In this document: positions 35,455-46,224 of the stretch, piece by piece
Position numbering within the stretch: position 1 is the stretch's first letter
How the letters are laid out: each line of letters starts with the position of its first letter
Source of the DNA: Prunus persica
Lineage: Eukaryota; Streptophyta; Magnoliopsida; Rosales; Rosaceae
DNA: 64,000 nucleotides
Reading direction: 5' to 3'
Assembly (NCBI RefSeq): GCF_000346465.2
Contig: NC_034010.1
Location: 23,036,570 to 23,100,569 of the forward strand
The notes under the pieces: generated by a model
Databases searched by the model: none
Seen by the model: only the letters and a program-made list of their open reading frames with translations
What the model was told of the DNA's origin: nothing
Made by a program: the position numbers and the translations under genes

Positions 35455-36650
35455 AGTGACTAATATGAGAAATTTTGGTGTTGTGATAGCTTTGATTGTC
35501 ATATGAACCTGCAGGTGTTTGTGATAGATTTTGTACCTGGTGGTTTGGCATGCCTCATGAAAAAAGAGGCCGAACTAGATATTGTAAAGAATTTCCTCCT
35601 GAAGACTCTCCACCTGCAAGGGTGGGCGAAGACAATTGATAATTTTACAATAGGAGAAGGTGTTCAGCCTGCAAGTTTTAAGGTTCACTTGGATCAATAT
35701 TGTGGGAAGGAAATTTTAGTTGCAATTAGCTGCATATTTTGGTGGTAGCAAAGAGTTGCTGCTGTTGACTCGTCAATGGGCCGGGTCGGGCTAGTCCGGC
35801 CCAAATTTAATGGGCTTGGGTTGGGTCGGGCCGAGCTTTAAAGAGGAGAGAGAAAATATCCGGGTCGAGTTTTTTTAGAAAATTGAAAGCCCAAGCCTAA
35901 CCTATGAGCCGGGCTTGAGAAAGCCCATTTGGCCGGGCTGAGCTAAACCTAACGGGCCGGGCCTAAACGGGCCCTACTTCATTCAAAAAAAATCATAAAC
36001 TTAATCATAAAGGCATTTTAGTCCAAATTTGAGATTAAACTCACTTAATTCCAATATTTTCACTTCAAACCAAATTCATAGAACACCCAATAAAGTCACA
36101 CAACTTATAAGATTTTTCACAAAACTAATAAAACCAAGTATTATTTTTGAGGTTATTACATAATTAGATCGTAATACGTTTTAAGAAATAATTTTTAAAA
36201 ATCCTAAGTATCAAAAAAATATTTTTTTAAATGATGGTATGAATAAATAATTGACACAAATTACTGTGTTAATCATCTAATTATAAACTAGGAATGAGTA
36301 AAGAAAAGTAAATGAAATGAAACAAATTATATATGTGATTTAAGTGATATAATCCTAAACCTAAACTCTTATTTATACATAATTATATATATATATATAT
36401 ATGCGGGTCTAACGGGCCGGGCTTTTGTGAGCTGGCCGGGCTTTCTTGGGCTTAATTGGGCCGGGCCGGACTTCAAATATCCAAGTCCAAGTCTAACCCG
36501 GCCCAAAACGGGCCATCTCAAAGCCCATAACTGGCCGGATCGGGCTTTTTTCGATGGGCCGGGCGGGCTCCCATTGGCCCATGATCCCGCGGACCAAATG
36601 ATGAGGCCTTATGCTGGATCATTTTACTGATATCATATACCAAATACACA
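35455..36650 (+). pseudogene. Partial copy of invertase exon 2, split by a DNA element
   Basis: From about 35460 the sequence copies the intron 1 / exon 2 border of the invertase gene at 38515-38900 (ATGAACCTGCAGGTGTTTGT, then [20 protein letters not shown] and [20 protein letters not shown]). Homology is interrupted after GTTGACTC at about 35770 and resumes at about 36613 (CTGGATCATTTTACTGATAT), then fades after about 36650. Stops and indels make it non-coding. It is a tandem partial duplicate just upstream of the intact gene. Confidence 0.85.
35771..36600. mobile_element. GGGCCGGGC-rich non-autonomous element inside invertase pseudogene
   Basis: About 0.83 kb with GC-rich ends made of GGGCCGGGC and CCGGCCC words in both orientations around an AT-rich middle (36000-36390, with an AT dinucleotide run at about 36383-36402). 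It has no coding capacity. Such composition is typical of hAT-like MITEs in dicots, but clear terminal repeats and an 8-bp target duplication could not be fixed by eye. Confidence 0.55.
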
Positions 36651-37064
36651 TATGAAAATTTGAATATGTCCTTAAATTAGAAAAAAAAAATTACATGAGT
36701 TAAATTTCCAGAATTAAAACTACGAAAGTGAAAATTTCATCAAAATACAGGAAAAAAAAAGTGGCTTTTTGATAATTTATTATAGTTTACATTTCATCCA
36801 AAATTTGAGCAATGAAGTATTGTAGGAGATCCTTGTTGGGCTCGTGGGAGCGTTCCCGCGTAGACGAACGGTCAGTAATGCTGATTTCCGAAAATACGCC
36901 CATAGAAATGAAAATATTCCCACCTCCCAAACGAGTCCTCGTAGATGCTCTCTTCAATTCCGTTTCTAACTGCCAAACTGAAACCAGCGCCCTCCATGAT
37001 CCTTTCCTCACTCGCACACCCAACTCAACACTCTCTCTATCTTTCTCTCTCTACTTTTGTACGG

Positions 37065-37087
37065 ACACACACACACACACACACACT
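37065..37087 (+). repeat. AC microsatellite in invertase 5' leader
   Basis: An (AC)11-type run followed by CT-rich sequence upstream of the invertase ATG, probably within the untranslated leader. Confidence 0.8.
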
Positions 37088-37234
37088 TTTTCTCTCTACG
37101 CTGCGAGATTAATTGAAGAAGGTCTCTCTCTCGCACTCAAAGCGTCAGCTTCTTCCTCTAAAATCTTCTGCATTTTCGTTTCTGTTCACTGATTTTCTAG
37201 CTCTGTTTCAAATTTTTTCTCCATTTTGTAGAGA

Positions 37235-40200
37235 ATGGCGAAAACGCTCAAAGATCTCCTCACCGAAACAAAGAAAGCAGAGGAAGCTCAGCCTCTCGCT
37301 CCGGTGCCGGCGGTAATTGAGAACTCCGCAGACAAGGACGTCTCGCCGGAGAAGCTGAGCCGTTTTCCGATACAAGAAAAGAAACTTGAAGACTCGCAGC
37401 TCTTTGTGGAATCCGACTCGTCATCCGGTGATCCTCAGCCACAAGTCGCTCCGGTATCTGAAGAATCGCCTGAGACAAAGACGGCGGAGAAAGATTCCGA
37501 CTATTTGAAGAATGAAGGTTCAAATTCAAGTGTGAATTCAACGGATTCCTTACTGTTTGAAAGTTCGAATTCATGCGAGAAAGAAAGTTCGAATTCATGC
37601 GAGAAAGAAAGTTCGAATTCATGCGAGAAAGAAAATTCAAATTCATGCGAGAAAGAAAGTTCAATCACCTCTGATTCAATTCCGACGGAGATGGCGAGCT
37701 CCGAGAAGTGTATGGAATCTTTGGAAAATGTCAATGCACCGAGACTGAACGAAATGCGTGAGAAGCAGCCGGCGAAGAAGTCGGCGAAGTTCCAGTGCGA
37801 CGACAACGTTTCGGATAGTGTGAGCGTGGCGAAGCCAGGGGTGCTGAAGCCGTGTCCAAGTGTGGGAGCGAGCCTTGAGAACTTTGAACTTTGGAAGGTT
37901 GAAGGTTCGCCGAAGATGCGATCCAACGGTGGTGGTAGTACGGCAGAGGGCACAGCGATGGTGGAGGAGGCATGGGAGAGACTCAAGAAGTCCTACGTGT
38001 ACTTCAAAGGCAAGCCGGTGGGCACTCTTGCAGCTATGGATCCAATGGCCGAAGATTTGAACTACAATCAGGTATACCAAACGATTCTCGTTAATTGTTG
38101 ATTAGTTTTCATATTGCACATATCTCTTTGATCTCTGTTGGTATGAATTGCAATTTAGTTACTGGAATTTGAGTACTTGTTAGTGTTTGTGTCTGTTTGG
38201 AGTCATGCGTTTAATAATTTGTGGCACAAATTAGCCTATTAGTTTCTCTGCTGATAGATGACATTATACAAATAATATATCAAAGACTGGGTAGGCAATT
38301 GAAGCGCTGTGTACATCAATAACCATTTGGATCTAGGTAAAGCACTGGTATATGAATCCCATGTTAGTGTAAAAGAGATTTGATAAATTAAATTTGATCC
38401 AGTGCATTCATGTAATTGATATGTTTTTGTTTGTTTGTTGTTGTTGTTGTTGTAGATTTGATCACTTGGTCATAAGTAATGTCCTTTATATTGCTTAAAT
38501 TGTTAGGCATTAATCATAATAAATAGCGACTAAGATGAGAAATTTATGTGTAGTGAGAGATTTAATTATCATATGAACCTGCAGGTGTTTGTGAGAGATT
38601 TTGTACCTACTGGTTTGGCCTGCCTGATGCAAAAAGACCCTGAACTAGATATTGTAAAGAATTTCCTCCTAAAGACCCTCCACCTCCAAGGTTGGGAGAA
38701 GAGGATTGATAATTTTACACTTGGAGAAGGTGTTATGCCTGCAAGTTTTAAGATTCTCTTTGATCAATATCGTGGGAAGGAAACTTTAGTTGCAGATTTT
38801 GGTGGCAGCGCAATTGGAAGAGTTGCTCCTGTCGATTCTGGGTTCTGGTGGATCATTTTACTGAGATCATACACCAAATGCACTCGTGACCATACACTGG
38901 CAGAGCTTCCTGAGGTGCAGAAGGGAATGAAACTAATTCTCAACCTATGCTTGTCAGATGGCTTTGACACATTCCCGACACTTCTCTGTGCAGATGGCTG
39001 TAGCATGATTGATAGGAGGATGGTGAGTCTTTTCTTTTTTGTTTCTAGGATTCTTGGCATAGTATAATGAGTATGAGTATGGATAAATAATCCAAAAGGC
39101 CATATGCATTGTATATGACAAAACATATATACATACGTACTAATACACACATATATGTGTTGAAAGCTTGATTTAATATTGCCACAACCGCCATTTGGGC
39201 AGCTAGATAAAGCTAGATTGTCATTTTTGCACTTTCATGGCGTACAGATTGTTTATAAGATAACTTGATACCTGACTTCAAGGGATAACAGAATTAGAGG
39301 CTCCAATGAATTGAATTTCACCAACTTTGCTTGCTTTTTGAACAGGGGATTTATGGTTATCCAATTGAGATTCAGTCACTTTTCTACTTCGCATTGAGGT
39401 GTGCAAGGCAACTGTTGAAGCCAGAGCTTGGTGGTAAGGAACTTCTTAAGCGGATAGATAAGCGCATCACAGCTCTAAGCTTTCACATTCAGAAGTATTA
39501 CTGGCTTGATTTTGCACAGCTAAACAACATATACCGCTACAAAACCGAGGAGTATTCCCATACTGCAGTCAACAAGTTTAATGTGATTCCAGAATCCATC
39601 CCTGACTGGGTTTTTGATTTCATGCCGTTGAGAGGAGGGTATTTGATTGGCAATGTTAGCCCAGCTCGGATGGACTTCAGGTGGTTTTTAGTTGGGAATT
39701 GTATTGCCATCCTTAGTTCCCTAGCAACACCTGAGCAAGCTACAGCTATTATGGACTTGATTGAGGAGCGGTGGGAGGACTTGATCGGGGAGATGCCTCT
39801 GAAAATTGTATACCCAGCATTAGAGGGACATGAGTGGAGGACTGTCACGGGGTTTGATCCAAAGAACACAAGATGGAGTTATCACAATGGTGGCTCTTGG
39901 CCAAGTAAGTCTCATGGAGATGGTGTTATCACAATGTGCTATTTGCATTAGCTCTTTATCTTTTCTGTTCTTTTTGTTCATGTCTTGTTTTGATTTGTCT
40001 CTGTTACATGCTATGTTTATTCATTTTAGCACCTCTAGTAGTCATTTTCACCATTAAAGTATAAAAGTTTTTGCTTTAAATATTGGTGGCTCAAGGCTGG
40101 TTTTGTTAGTTTCCGTTGATTTGTAAATCTTTCAGATAATGTCCCCTGTGTCTATTTGCTTGATATTACAATTTGCAGTTCTATTTTGCTACTTGAAGCC

Positions 40201-40866
40201 TAGTGCTAGTTCTATTTGACTGAGACCTTTCAATTACATTTCATGAACATTAGTACCCACTTTATATGAGTAGGCTAGTTATTGTTTTTATTAAACTAAG
40301 CTACAAGTACTACTTTCGTCCAAAAAAAAACGCTACAAGTACTACTTACCTGACATAGTATCTTTTATTTTAAACGTCTTTATTTGCTGATGGTAACCAC
40401 TTTTCCAATCGAAATCTTCTGGTATATAAATGTTGTGGGATACATTTCTGAATGTAATTTGGGAAAGCGTGCCAAATGGTTGTGCTATTCATGATATTTT
40501 GATGCTTGTTCACAGAATTCTGAATGTGTTTGTTCTAAAACAATTGGTTAATGTTATTGCATCTGTCTTGTAGCACTGCTGTGGTTGCTTACTGCAGCAT
40601 GTATCAAGACGGGGAGGCCTCAGACTGCTAAGAGAGCAATTGAACAGGTGGAGCAGAGGCTCTCAAAGGACGGGTGGCCAGAATACTATGACGGCAAGGC
40701 AGGGAGATATATCGGGAAGCAAGCGAGGAAGTACCAGACTTGGAGCATCTCCGGATATCTGTTAGCTAAACTGATGATCGAGAACCCAGCCAATCTTTCA
40801 CTCATCTCTCTTGAAGAGGACAAGAAGATAGCCAAGCCAAGGCTCACCCGCTCCGCTTCCTTTTGA
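37235..40866 (+). CDS. Alkaline/neutral invertase (GH100), 708 aa
   Basis: Four exons, 37235-38071, 38585-39022, 39346-39904 and 40574-40866, join in phase into 709 codons (AATCAG/GTATAC, TGCAG/GTGTTT; GATG/GTGAGT, AACAG/GGGATT; CCAA/GTAAGT, TTGTAG/CACTGC). The enzyme hydrolyses sucrose to glucose and fructose at neutral pH. Family blocks: [110 protein letters not shown] and [20 protein letters not shown]. The catalytic part resembles the cytosolic (beta) clade, including a terminal RSASF. The N-terminal 250 residues are unusual: Ser/Glu-rich, low-complexity, with four [12 protein letters not shown] octapeptides, and unlike the DFDLSRLL-type start of that clade. No clear transit peptide. Partial copies lie at 35.5 and 50.3 kb. 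Confidence 0.93.
37559..37654 (+). repeat. In-frame 24-bp tandem repeat in invertase exon 1 (x4)
   Basis: Four nearly identical units of GAAAGTTCGAATTCATGCGA plus GAAA encode the octapeptide ESSNSCEK (one unit ENSNSCEK). Confidence 0.95.
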
Positions 40867-42110
40867 GTCAAACCAGTGGCAGCAGCATACATGATGCATT
40901 ACAGGTATATGAGATTTCTCTTTACCCATGAATGCTGGAGGGAAACTAGCTGATAAAACTGATTGAGTTGCAGTTTTGTGATTCATTAACATGATTTGCT
41001 AGTATGCTACTGAGATATACAGCCCCTGCATTTTCCTTTGCAGTTTCTTAATATCTGGCTTTGAATAGTAAATGGTCTATAAGCATTTTGGAAAGTAATG
41101 CAACATGGCCATTGTTCTGCTTACCAATTATTTGGCTAAGTATTTCAAGCTTTTATGGTGGGAATTTGCCTCCTATTTTCCTTTGCACTGTCATAGGTTC
41201 TTTTGATAGATATCGGTTTTGTTGAATAATTTCTATACTTGGTGTACGTTAAGTGTTTCGAAGGCCAATGGCACAAAGTTGTGATGGCAGATTAAGAGGG
41301 CGACAGAGTCTGCTGAAGGTTGTGTTAAAGACTTCATCTTTGGATAAAAAAGGCAACCTGAAAGAGAAATTGAGAAGCTGGCCCTTAACAGTGCAAAGGA
41401 ACATCCTTAGTTAAATAGGCAGTTAACAATGTATTGAGAATGATTCTACTGTTCTTGTTAGTTTTATGTGGTGATATTTGGACCTTATGTGGTGATATTT
41501 CATGTCTTGTTTCATTTCATGTACTGCTGAGATAAAACCAAATTCAGTATGGATATGATTCTTGGGCAGTGTTTTATAATTTTGGAATCCTTTGCATTAT
41601 TTGGAAATGGTCACATAACGATAGAAATTCTTATTAGATCGGTTAACATGTCCTATTCAAAAAATTAACGACACATGTGAATGTTGTCATAGATATGCAA
41701 ATACAATTAGTATTTTTTCTCATGTCGTACAAGATTATACATATACAAATAGAAAATAGATGGTTTCATCTAGGAATATCTTTTAAAGAAATATTATTTT
41801 TATCTACTACTGAGGGGAGTGAAGGTGAAGACATGCATCTCCAATGTCCTCTCCTTGACCTCCTCGGTTTGTACTCAAACTTCATAAACAAATTCACTTG
41901 AAACACAAAACCAAGCAGAGAAAATGGATGAATTTGGTCTTCAAAATCTCTTTGCCTCAGAATCTGACCGCATGCCCTCACAAAATTCCTTAAGCTGATC
42001 AAAATCTCTTTGCCTCAGAAGCCATTTCTCTTGTTTTACAGGTAAAAAATGAAATAGAAAAGAATACTTGTGAGCTCTGTTTCGTCAGTTAATTTCTCTC
42101 TTCTTGCAAT
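40867..42110 (+). repeat. Invertase 3' flank, duplicated block A
   Basis: Non-coding downstream sequence that recurs in direct orientation at 51031-52860 and, for the part from about 41170, inverted at 46230-47200. Relative to block B, block A lacks about 0.92 kb at 41183 (B: 51346-52268). The right edge, about 42110, is where the DJ-1D gene is cut. Confidence 0.85.
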
Positions 42111-44298
42111 TGGTTTCCTGGCTTCCACAATTTGCTTCACTAATGCAATAACTTTCTCATCCAATGCCAAATATTCTGGGGCTCGACCTCCAGGGATTAC
42201 AAGAGCATCATAACTTGAGACATATAGAGCTTCAAAGTCAGCTGTTAAAGTGAAATTATGGCCCGGCTTCTCACTGTATGTTTGGTCACCTTCAAAATCA
42301 TGGACAGCAGTTGCACAGATTTCACCAGCTTTCTTCTTGGGGCAAACTGCATCAACATGGCATCCTAGAGCTTGAAGAGACTGAAAAGGCACAATTACCT
42401 CATAATCTTCCATGAAGTCCTACAAGAGTTGAGGGAGAGAGAGTGAATGATGCTTAGTAACTGTGAGAAATATAAAACTAAAGAAGTCTTTTAAAATTCA
42501 TAAAGGATGTACTTGTCTATGTATCATGTTTAGAAGCCATAATTCAAACAACTTGAGAAATAACCAGTATGCATGTTTGGATTTACTTTCACAAGTTCAC
42601 AATTCACACAAATGACCTGACAAACAAGTATTCCAATGGGCAACGGACCCAGGTAGGCAGACCAATGAATCATACCACCATAACATTGAAAAAACACATA
42701 GGAATGAGCGATGGAACCTTATCACACCAGAATGGTGGCAAATCTGGTAAAGCCTATTCAGGTTATTTTCACCATCTTTCAGAAGTATCTGTAAAAGGGC
42801 AAATCTTGATACCATATAGACTCAATATTGATCGGCATCACAATTTCATATTTCTCATTGCACTACGAAGGAAAATAAAACTTACCCCACAGAGAAACAG
42901 GATCCTCCTATCTGAACCAGTTATGTTACCTCCTAGTGTCTTCACAAAAAGCCTAATTAATTCAGGATGGCCTTCATATGTAGCCCCAGTAATTATATTA
43001 CCATCAACAACACACACCAACAAGGTCTCGGGTTCCACCCAATAAGCACCTGCAGCAACAAGTACAGGTCTGACAGCTGGGAAGGCTTTACACTTCCTAC
43101 CTTTAACCGAGCCTGCAGCTGCTGGGACAAGTTGCCCTTGGCAAACTGAAACAATTGGCTTTCAGGAGTCAGAAAACTTTCTCACCAATTCTAAAACCGA
43201 CGCATCCAAAGCAAGATATTCAGGTGCCCATCCTCCTGGTATTATTAATCCATCATATTTGTTAAATTCAATGTCATCAAATGTTGCATTGAGTGCGAAA
43301 TTGTGACCACGTGATCCAGAATAAGTCTGCAACCAAAGAAAAAAAATAGAGAAAACCAAAAAACATATTAAAACAAAGGGGGACCAGAAAGACATGTAGC
43401 ATTTGAAGATTTGTAAATTAAACACAGATCACGATTCAGCAAACCTAGGTAGCCCATTATCAGATTATTTTCACTTAGAGACGAGGGCACTAATGCAATT
43501 TTATTTATTGAACATGGTGTACGCAGTGACGTTGGAGCCAATAATTTGTTCACGCTGTCTTGTCCCCAGAACTCAAGCTCAATACAGGCTGGTTCTCTAG
43601 CTCATAATGAATGAGCAAGCACTCTAACAAAACTCCTAACATGTGTTCTTGTTTGAGCTTACTTTAGTCTCGCTGTCCACACAACCTAGAACTATAACCT
43701 ACGGATTGCTATTTTTCAATCTAATAGTGGCTCTAATCAACAATATAACTTATTCATTTTGTCTATAATTAAGGCTACCAACGATTTGCTGATGCAAAAA
43801 ACTAAACTTGAAAGCGTGATGTTCGTTCGTAAACTTGACAAACTAATTTCCAGTCCCAACAGATTCCAAATTTTTGAGGAGGCAACATAATCCCATATGC
43901 GAGAATTGTAAGCACTTCAATCTTTGAGACAAATTTCTTGTTTTGGGTTTACAAATTCAAGTGAAGTAAGCATTAATCTTCAATCTAATTTAGTGTGCTT
44001 AATTACAGAGCATGGAAAAGACCAATTGACAGTGCTCAAGTGATGTAATGAGGCTAAAGAAAACGATTTTCATTAAAAATAGAAAAAAGAAAAGGCAAAA
44101 GAAGCAGAGGTGGGTGACCTGGTGAGCAGGAGAAAGTTGATGAATGGTTGTGCAGCAGATATCACCAGCTTTCTTGCCAGGACAGACGGCATCAACGGAC
44201 ACTCCATATGCCTGCAGTGCTTGAAATGGAACCATCGCCTCGTAGTCTTCCACGTAGTCCCCCAATACCAGCAACACCCTGCGTTCACCTTTCGCCAT
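42110..44298 (-). pseudogene. DJ-1 homolog D-like gene (tandem DJ-1/PfpI domains), truncated and with stop
   Basis: Exon 1 (44298-44119) encodes [20 protein letters not shown] and ends AHQ before GTCACC. Exon 2 (43326-42886) encodes the rest of the first DJ-1 domain: [36 protein letters not shown], then SVKGRKCKAFPAVRP and RRILFLCG. Exon 3 starts at 42419 with [20 protein letters not shown] and carries half of the second domain. Plant DJ-1D proteins (about 390 aa) handle glyoxal/methylglyoxal-type damage. Here a TGA (43164-43162) stands where FSDSGKPI is expected, and the catalytic elbow ICHGQ reads VCQGQ. The second domain stops after ARKPIA at about 42110, replaced by duplicated invertase-flank DNA that adds a short unrelated tail. 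It is therefore a broken gene. The GA run just upstream of the ATG sits in the leader. Confidence 0.88.
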
Positions 44299-44306
44299 TT
44301 TCTTGG

Positions 44307-44311
<5 letters not shown>

Positions 44312-44367
<56 letters not shown>
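44312..44367 (+). repeat. (GA)n microsatellite upstream of DJ-1D start
   Basis: A GA run of about 27 units with one interruption (GGGAG), beginning 14 bases upstream of the DJ-1D-like ATG. Confidence 0.95.
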
Positions 44368-44368
<1 letters not shown>

Positions 44369-44420
44369 TTTGGTTGGATTAAACTCTTAGATGGATAAAG
44401 AAATCGAATATGCTTAAAAC

Positions 44421-44684
44421 GTATTGCCGCGCGGCTATGCTCTATAAATAGAACATGTTAAACGGTTAGCCGAGCGGCGATACTATATAAATAGAATATC
44501 AAAACGTATAGCTGCACGGCTATACTGTTCATATAGAATATCTAACAGTATAGCCGCTCGGCTGGACTTTATAAATGGAATATGTTAAAAAGTATAGCCG
44601 CCCGGCTATACTCTATAAATAGAATATGTTAAAAGTATAGCCGCCGGGCTGGATTTTATAAAAAGTATAGCCGCCCGGCTGGAC
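44421..44684 (+). repeat. 43-bp tandem array of the TATAGCCG palindrome (array 1, x7)
   Basis: The 20-bp palindrome GTATAGCCGCCCGGCTATAC or a variant starts at 44421, 44464, 44506, 44548, 44592, 44635 and 44665, spaced 43, 42, 42, 44, 43 and 30 bp. The linkers share the theme TCTATAAATAGAATATGTTA. Substitutions concentrate in the central bases and in the right-hand arm (GGCTGGAC). Confidence 0.95.
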
Positions 44685-44699
44685 TTTATAAATAGAAAC

Positions 44700-45590
44700 C
44701 CCCTTCCTTGAACATTGGTCAATTCTCACTTTACCCCCTCAAAGTTAAAGTGACCGACTTTGCCCCATTGACCAATGTTTCGTGTTTCACTTAACCACTT
44801 TCCGTCAACGCCATTCCAATTTCCATTAAACTAATGACGTGGCAGGGGTAGTTTGGTCAATTCAACTGAGCTGGGATTCCACTTTCCGTCAACGCCATTC
44901 CACTTTCCGTCAAAGCTTGATAAAACCAAGCTGCAGAAAAAAACAAAGAAAACTAAATCCACAAAACAAGAAAAATAAACACAATGACACAAAAAAAGGA
45001 AAACAAAAGTAACAAAGAAAACACCAAGATGATCGTTCTAAATGTAACAACATAACATGGCCAACAAGGCAGAGGAGGCCACAACAAAGCAACTCTAACA
45101 GTAAAATATGAAGAAATGTGCAGAACAAAATCCCATACCACTAATGGAAGAGGAAGCAATTAGATGACGTATGATCATCGACAATCACAAGAGCAAGAAA
45201 TAAGAAACACAATTGTGAAATCAAAACCAAATGAAAAAGAATAATACGTTAATGGTCAATGACCAACGCAAACATGATAGAGTGGTCGCAGACAGAATCT
45301 CCTCAATTTTCCTCTGAGACAATTCCCACGGGAGCCACCACACATAGCGATCATGGCAATCTGCAAATCGCAAATCTACATGTGAGTGTGGTGATCCGAC
45401 TGTGCCGGAGATGGAGAAACATAGAAAACAGAGAGTAAGAGAAACAAAGAAACTGAAAAACTGAAACAGCACTTCGATTCATCTCCGTATATTGACGTTC
45501 TTAATCAAAGTTGCGATACTAAAACGCAAAACCAAAAGGTGGAATAGTTATGCAGTTGGTGGAATTGGGAAGGCAATGGGTGGTTCCCGA
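44700..45590. other. Repeat-derived region without gene
   Basis: From 44706 to 44930 are direct repeats of CCACTTTCCGTCAACGCCAT (about 44797, 44880 and, shorter, 44902) and inverted words (AACATTGGTCAATTCTCAC against GACCAATGTTTCGTG), suggesting the end of a decayed DNA transposon. The rest (45000-45590) has no recognised family; a minus-strand reading with a hydrophobic start at 45472 was considered and not accepted. Confidence 0.45.
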
Positions 45591-46130
45591 GAGGATAAGT
45601 CTGTGTCGAAACTTGGTTATCTGATGTTTTTCGGAAATCTTCTTTACAAGTTAAATCCTTGAACACACTCACTCATATTGTTAATACGACTGAATAAATG
45701 GCCTAGGCGGGCACTAGGCGGGCTAGGCAGTCTAGGCGGTCTAGGCGGGCGCTAGGCGGTCATGCTATGAGAGAGAGAGAGAGAGAGAGGTCGCCGGTTA
45801 TGTCAGAGCGAGAGAGAGGGGCTAGAAGACGGCTCGTGTTCGAATGAATTCAAGGAGATCCATTTTGTCTCATAGTCATTATATTCTATTTATAGCTTAT
45901 AACCACACGGCTACACTTTTTGATATTCATATGCTATAGCCGCACGGCTATACCTTTAACGTATTATACAATATAACCGCAGCTATACTCTTTAATAATT
46001 CTATTTATGCGCCACAGGTCAAAACGAGTATTTTTTGAAAAAAAATTTAAAACACCGAGTATATATACATAGTGGGATCCTTCTTTTCTTTTAAATTTTT
46101 TGCCCGATTTTTGTTTATCGATAAAAGTAG
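45590..46130 (+). repeat. Arm A of a large inverted repeat
   Basis: Contains TTGAACACACTCACTCATAT, the CCTAGGCGG array (about 45700-45758), GGGGCTAGAAGACGGCTCGT, AATGAATTCAAGGAGATCC and palindrome copies (45934-45953). The same landmarks recur in reverse order and strand at 49700-50285 (arm B). The arms enclose about 3.6 kb. Confidence 0.85.
45700..45758 (+). repeat. GGCTAGGCGG GC-rich minisatellite (array a)
   Basis: About seven degenerate 8-10 bp units (TAGGCGGGCACTAGGCGGGC) followed by a short GA run. Confidence 0.85.
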
Positions 46131-46224
46131 TTTATAACATTATTTATTACTATCTGGCTTGGATAAGAATCGAATGGCAAGGTATGGTATGAAAGGGTAA
46201 AGGTTGCAAGAATATTGTGCCTCA

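Noticed and set aside
37501..37986. Minus-strand 161-codon frame with HEFELSFS repeats
   Set aside because: It is the antisense shadow of the 24-bp repeats in invertase exon 1.
44421..44684. CRISPR-like look of 20-bp repeats with ~23-bp spacers
   Set aside because: The context is a plant nuclear genome; the repeats are palindromic and degenerate, the spacers are similar to each other, and no cas-like gene is present.
45221..45472. Minus-strand frame with a signal-peptide-like hydrophobic start
   Set aside because: It lies in repeat-derived DNA, has no family resemblance after the hydrophobic part, and no conserved copy elsewhere in the window.
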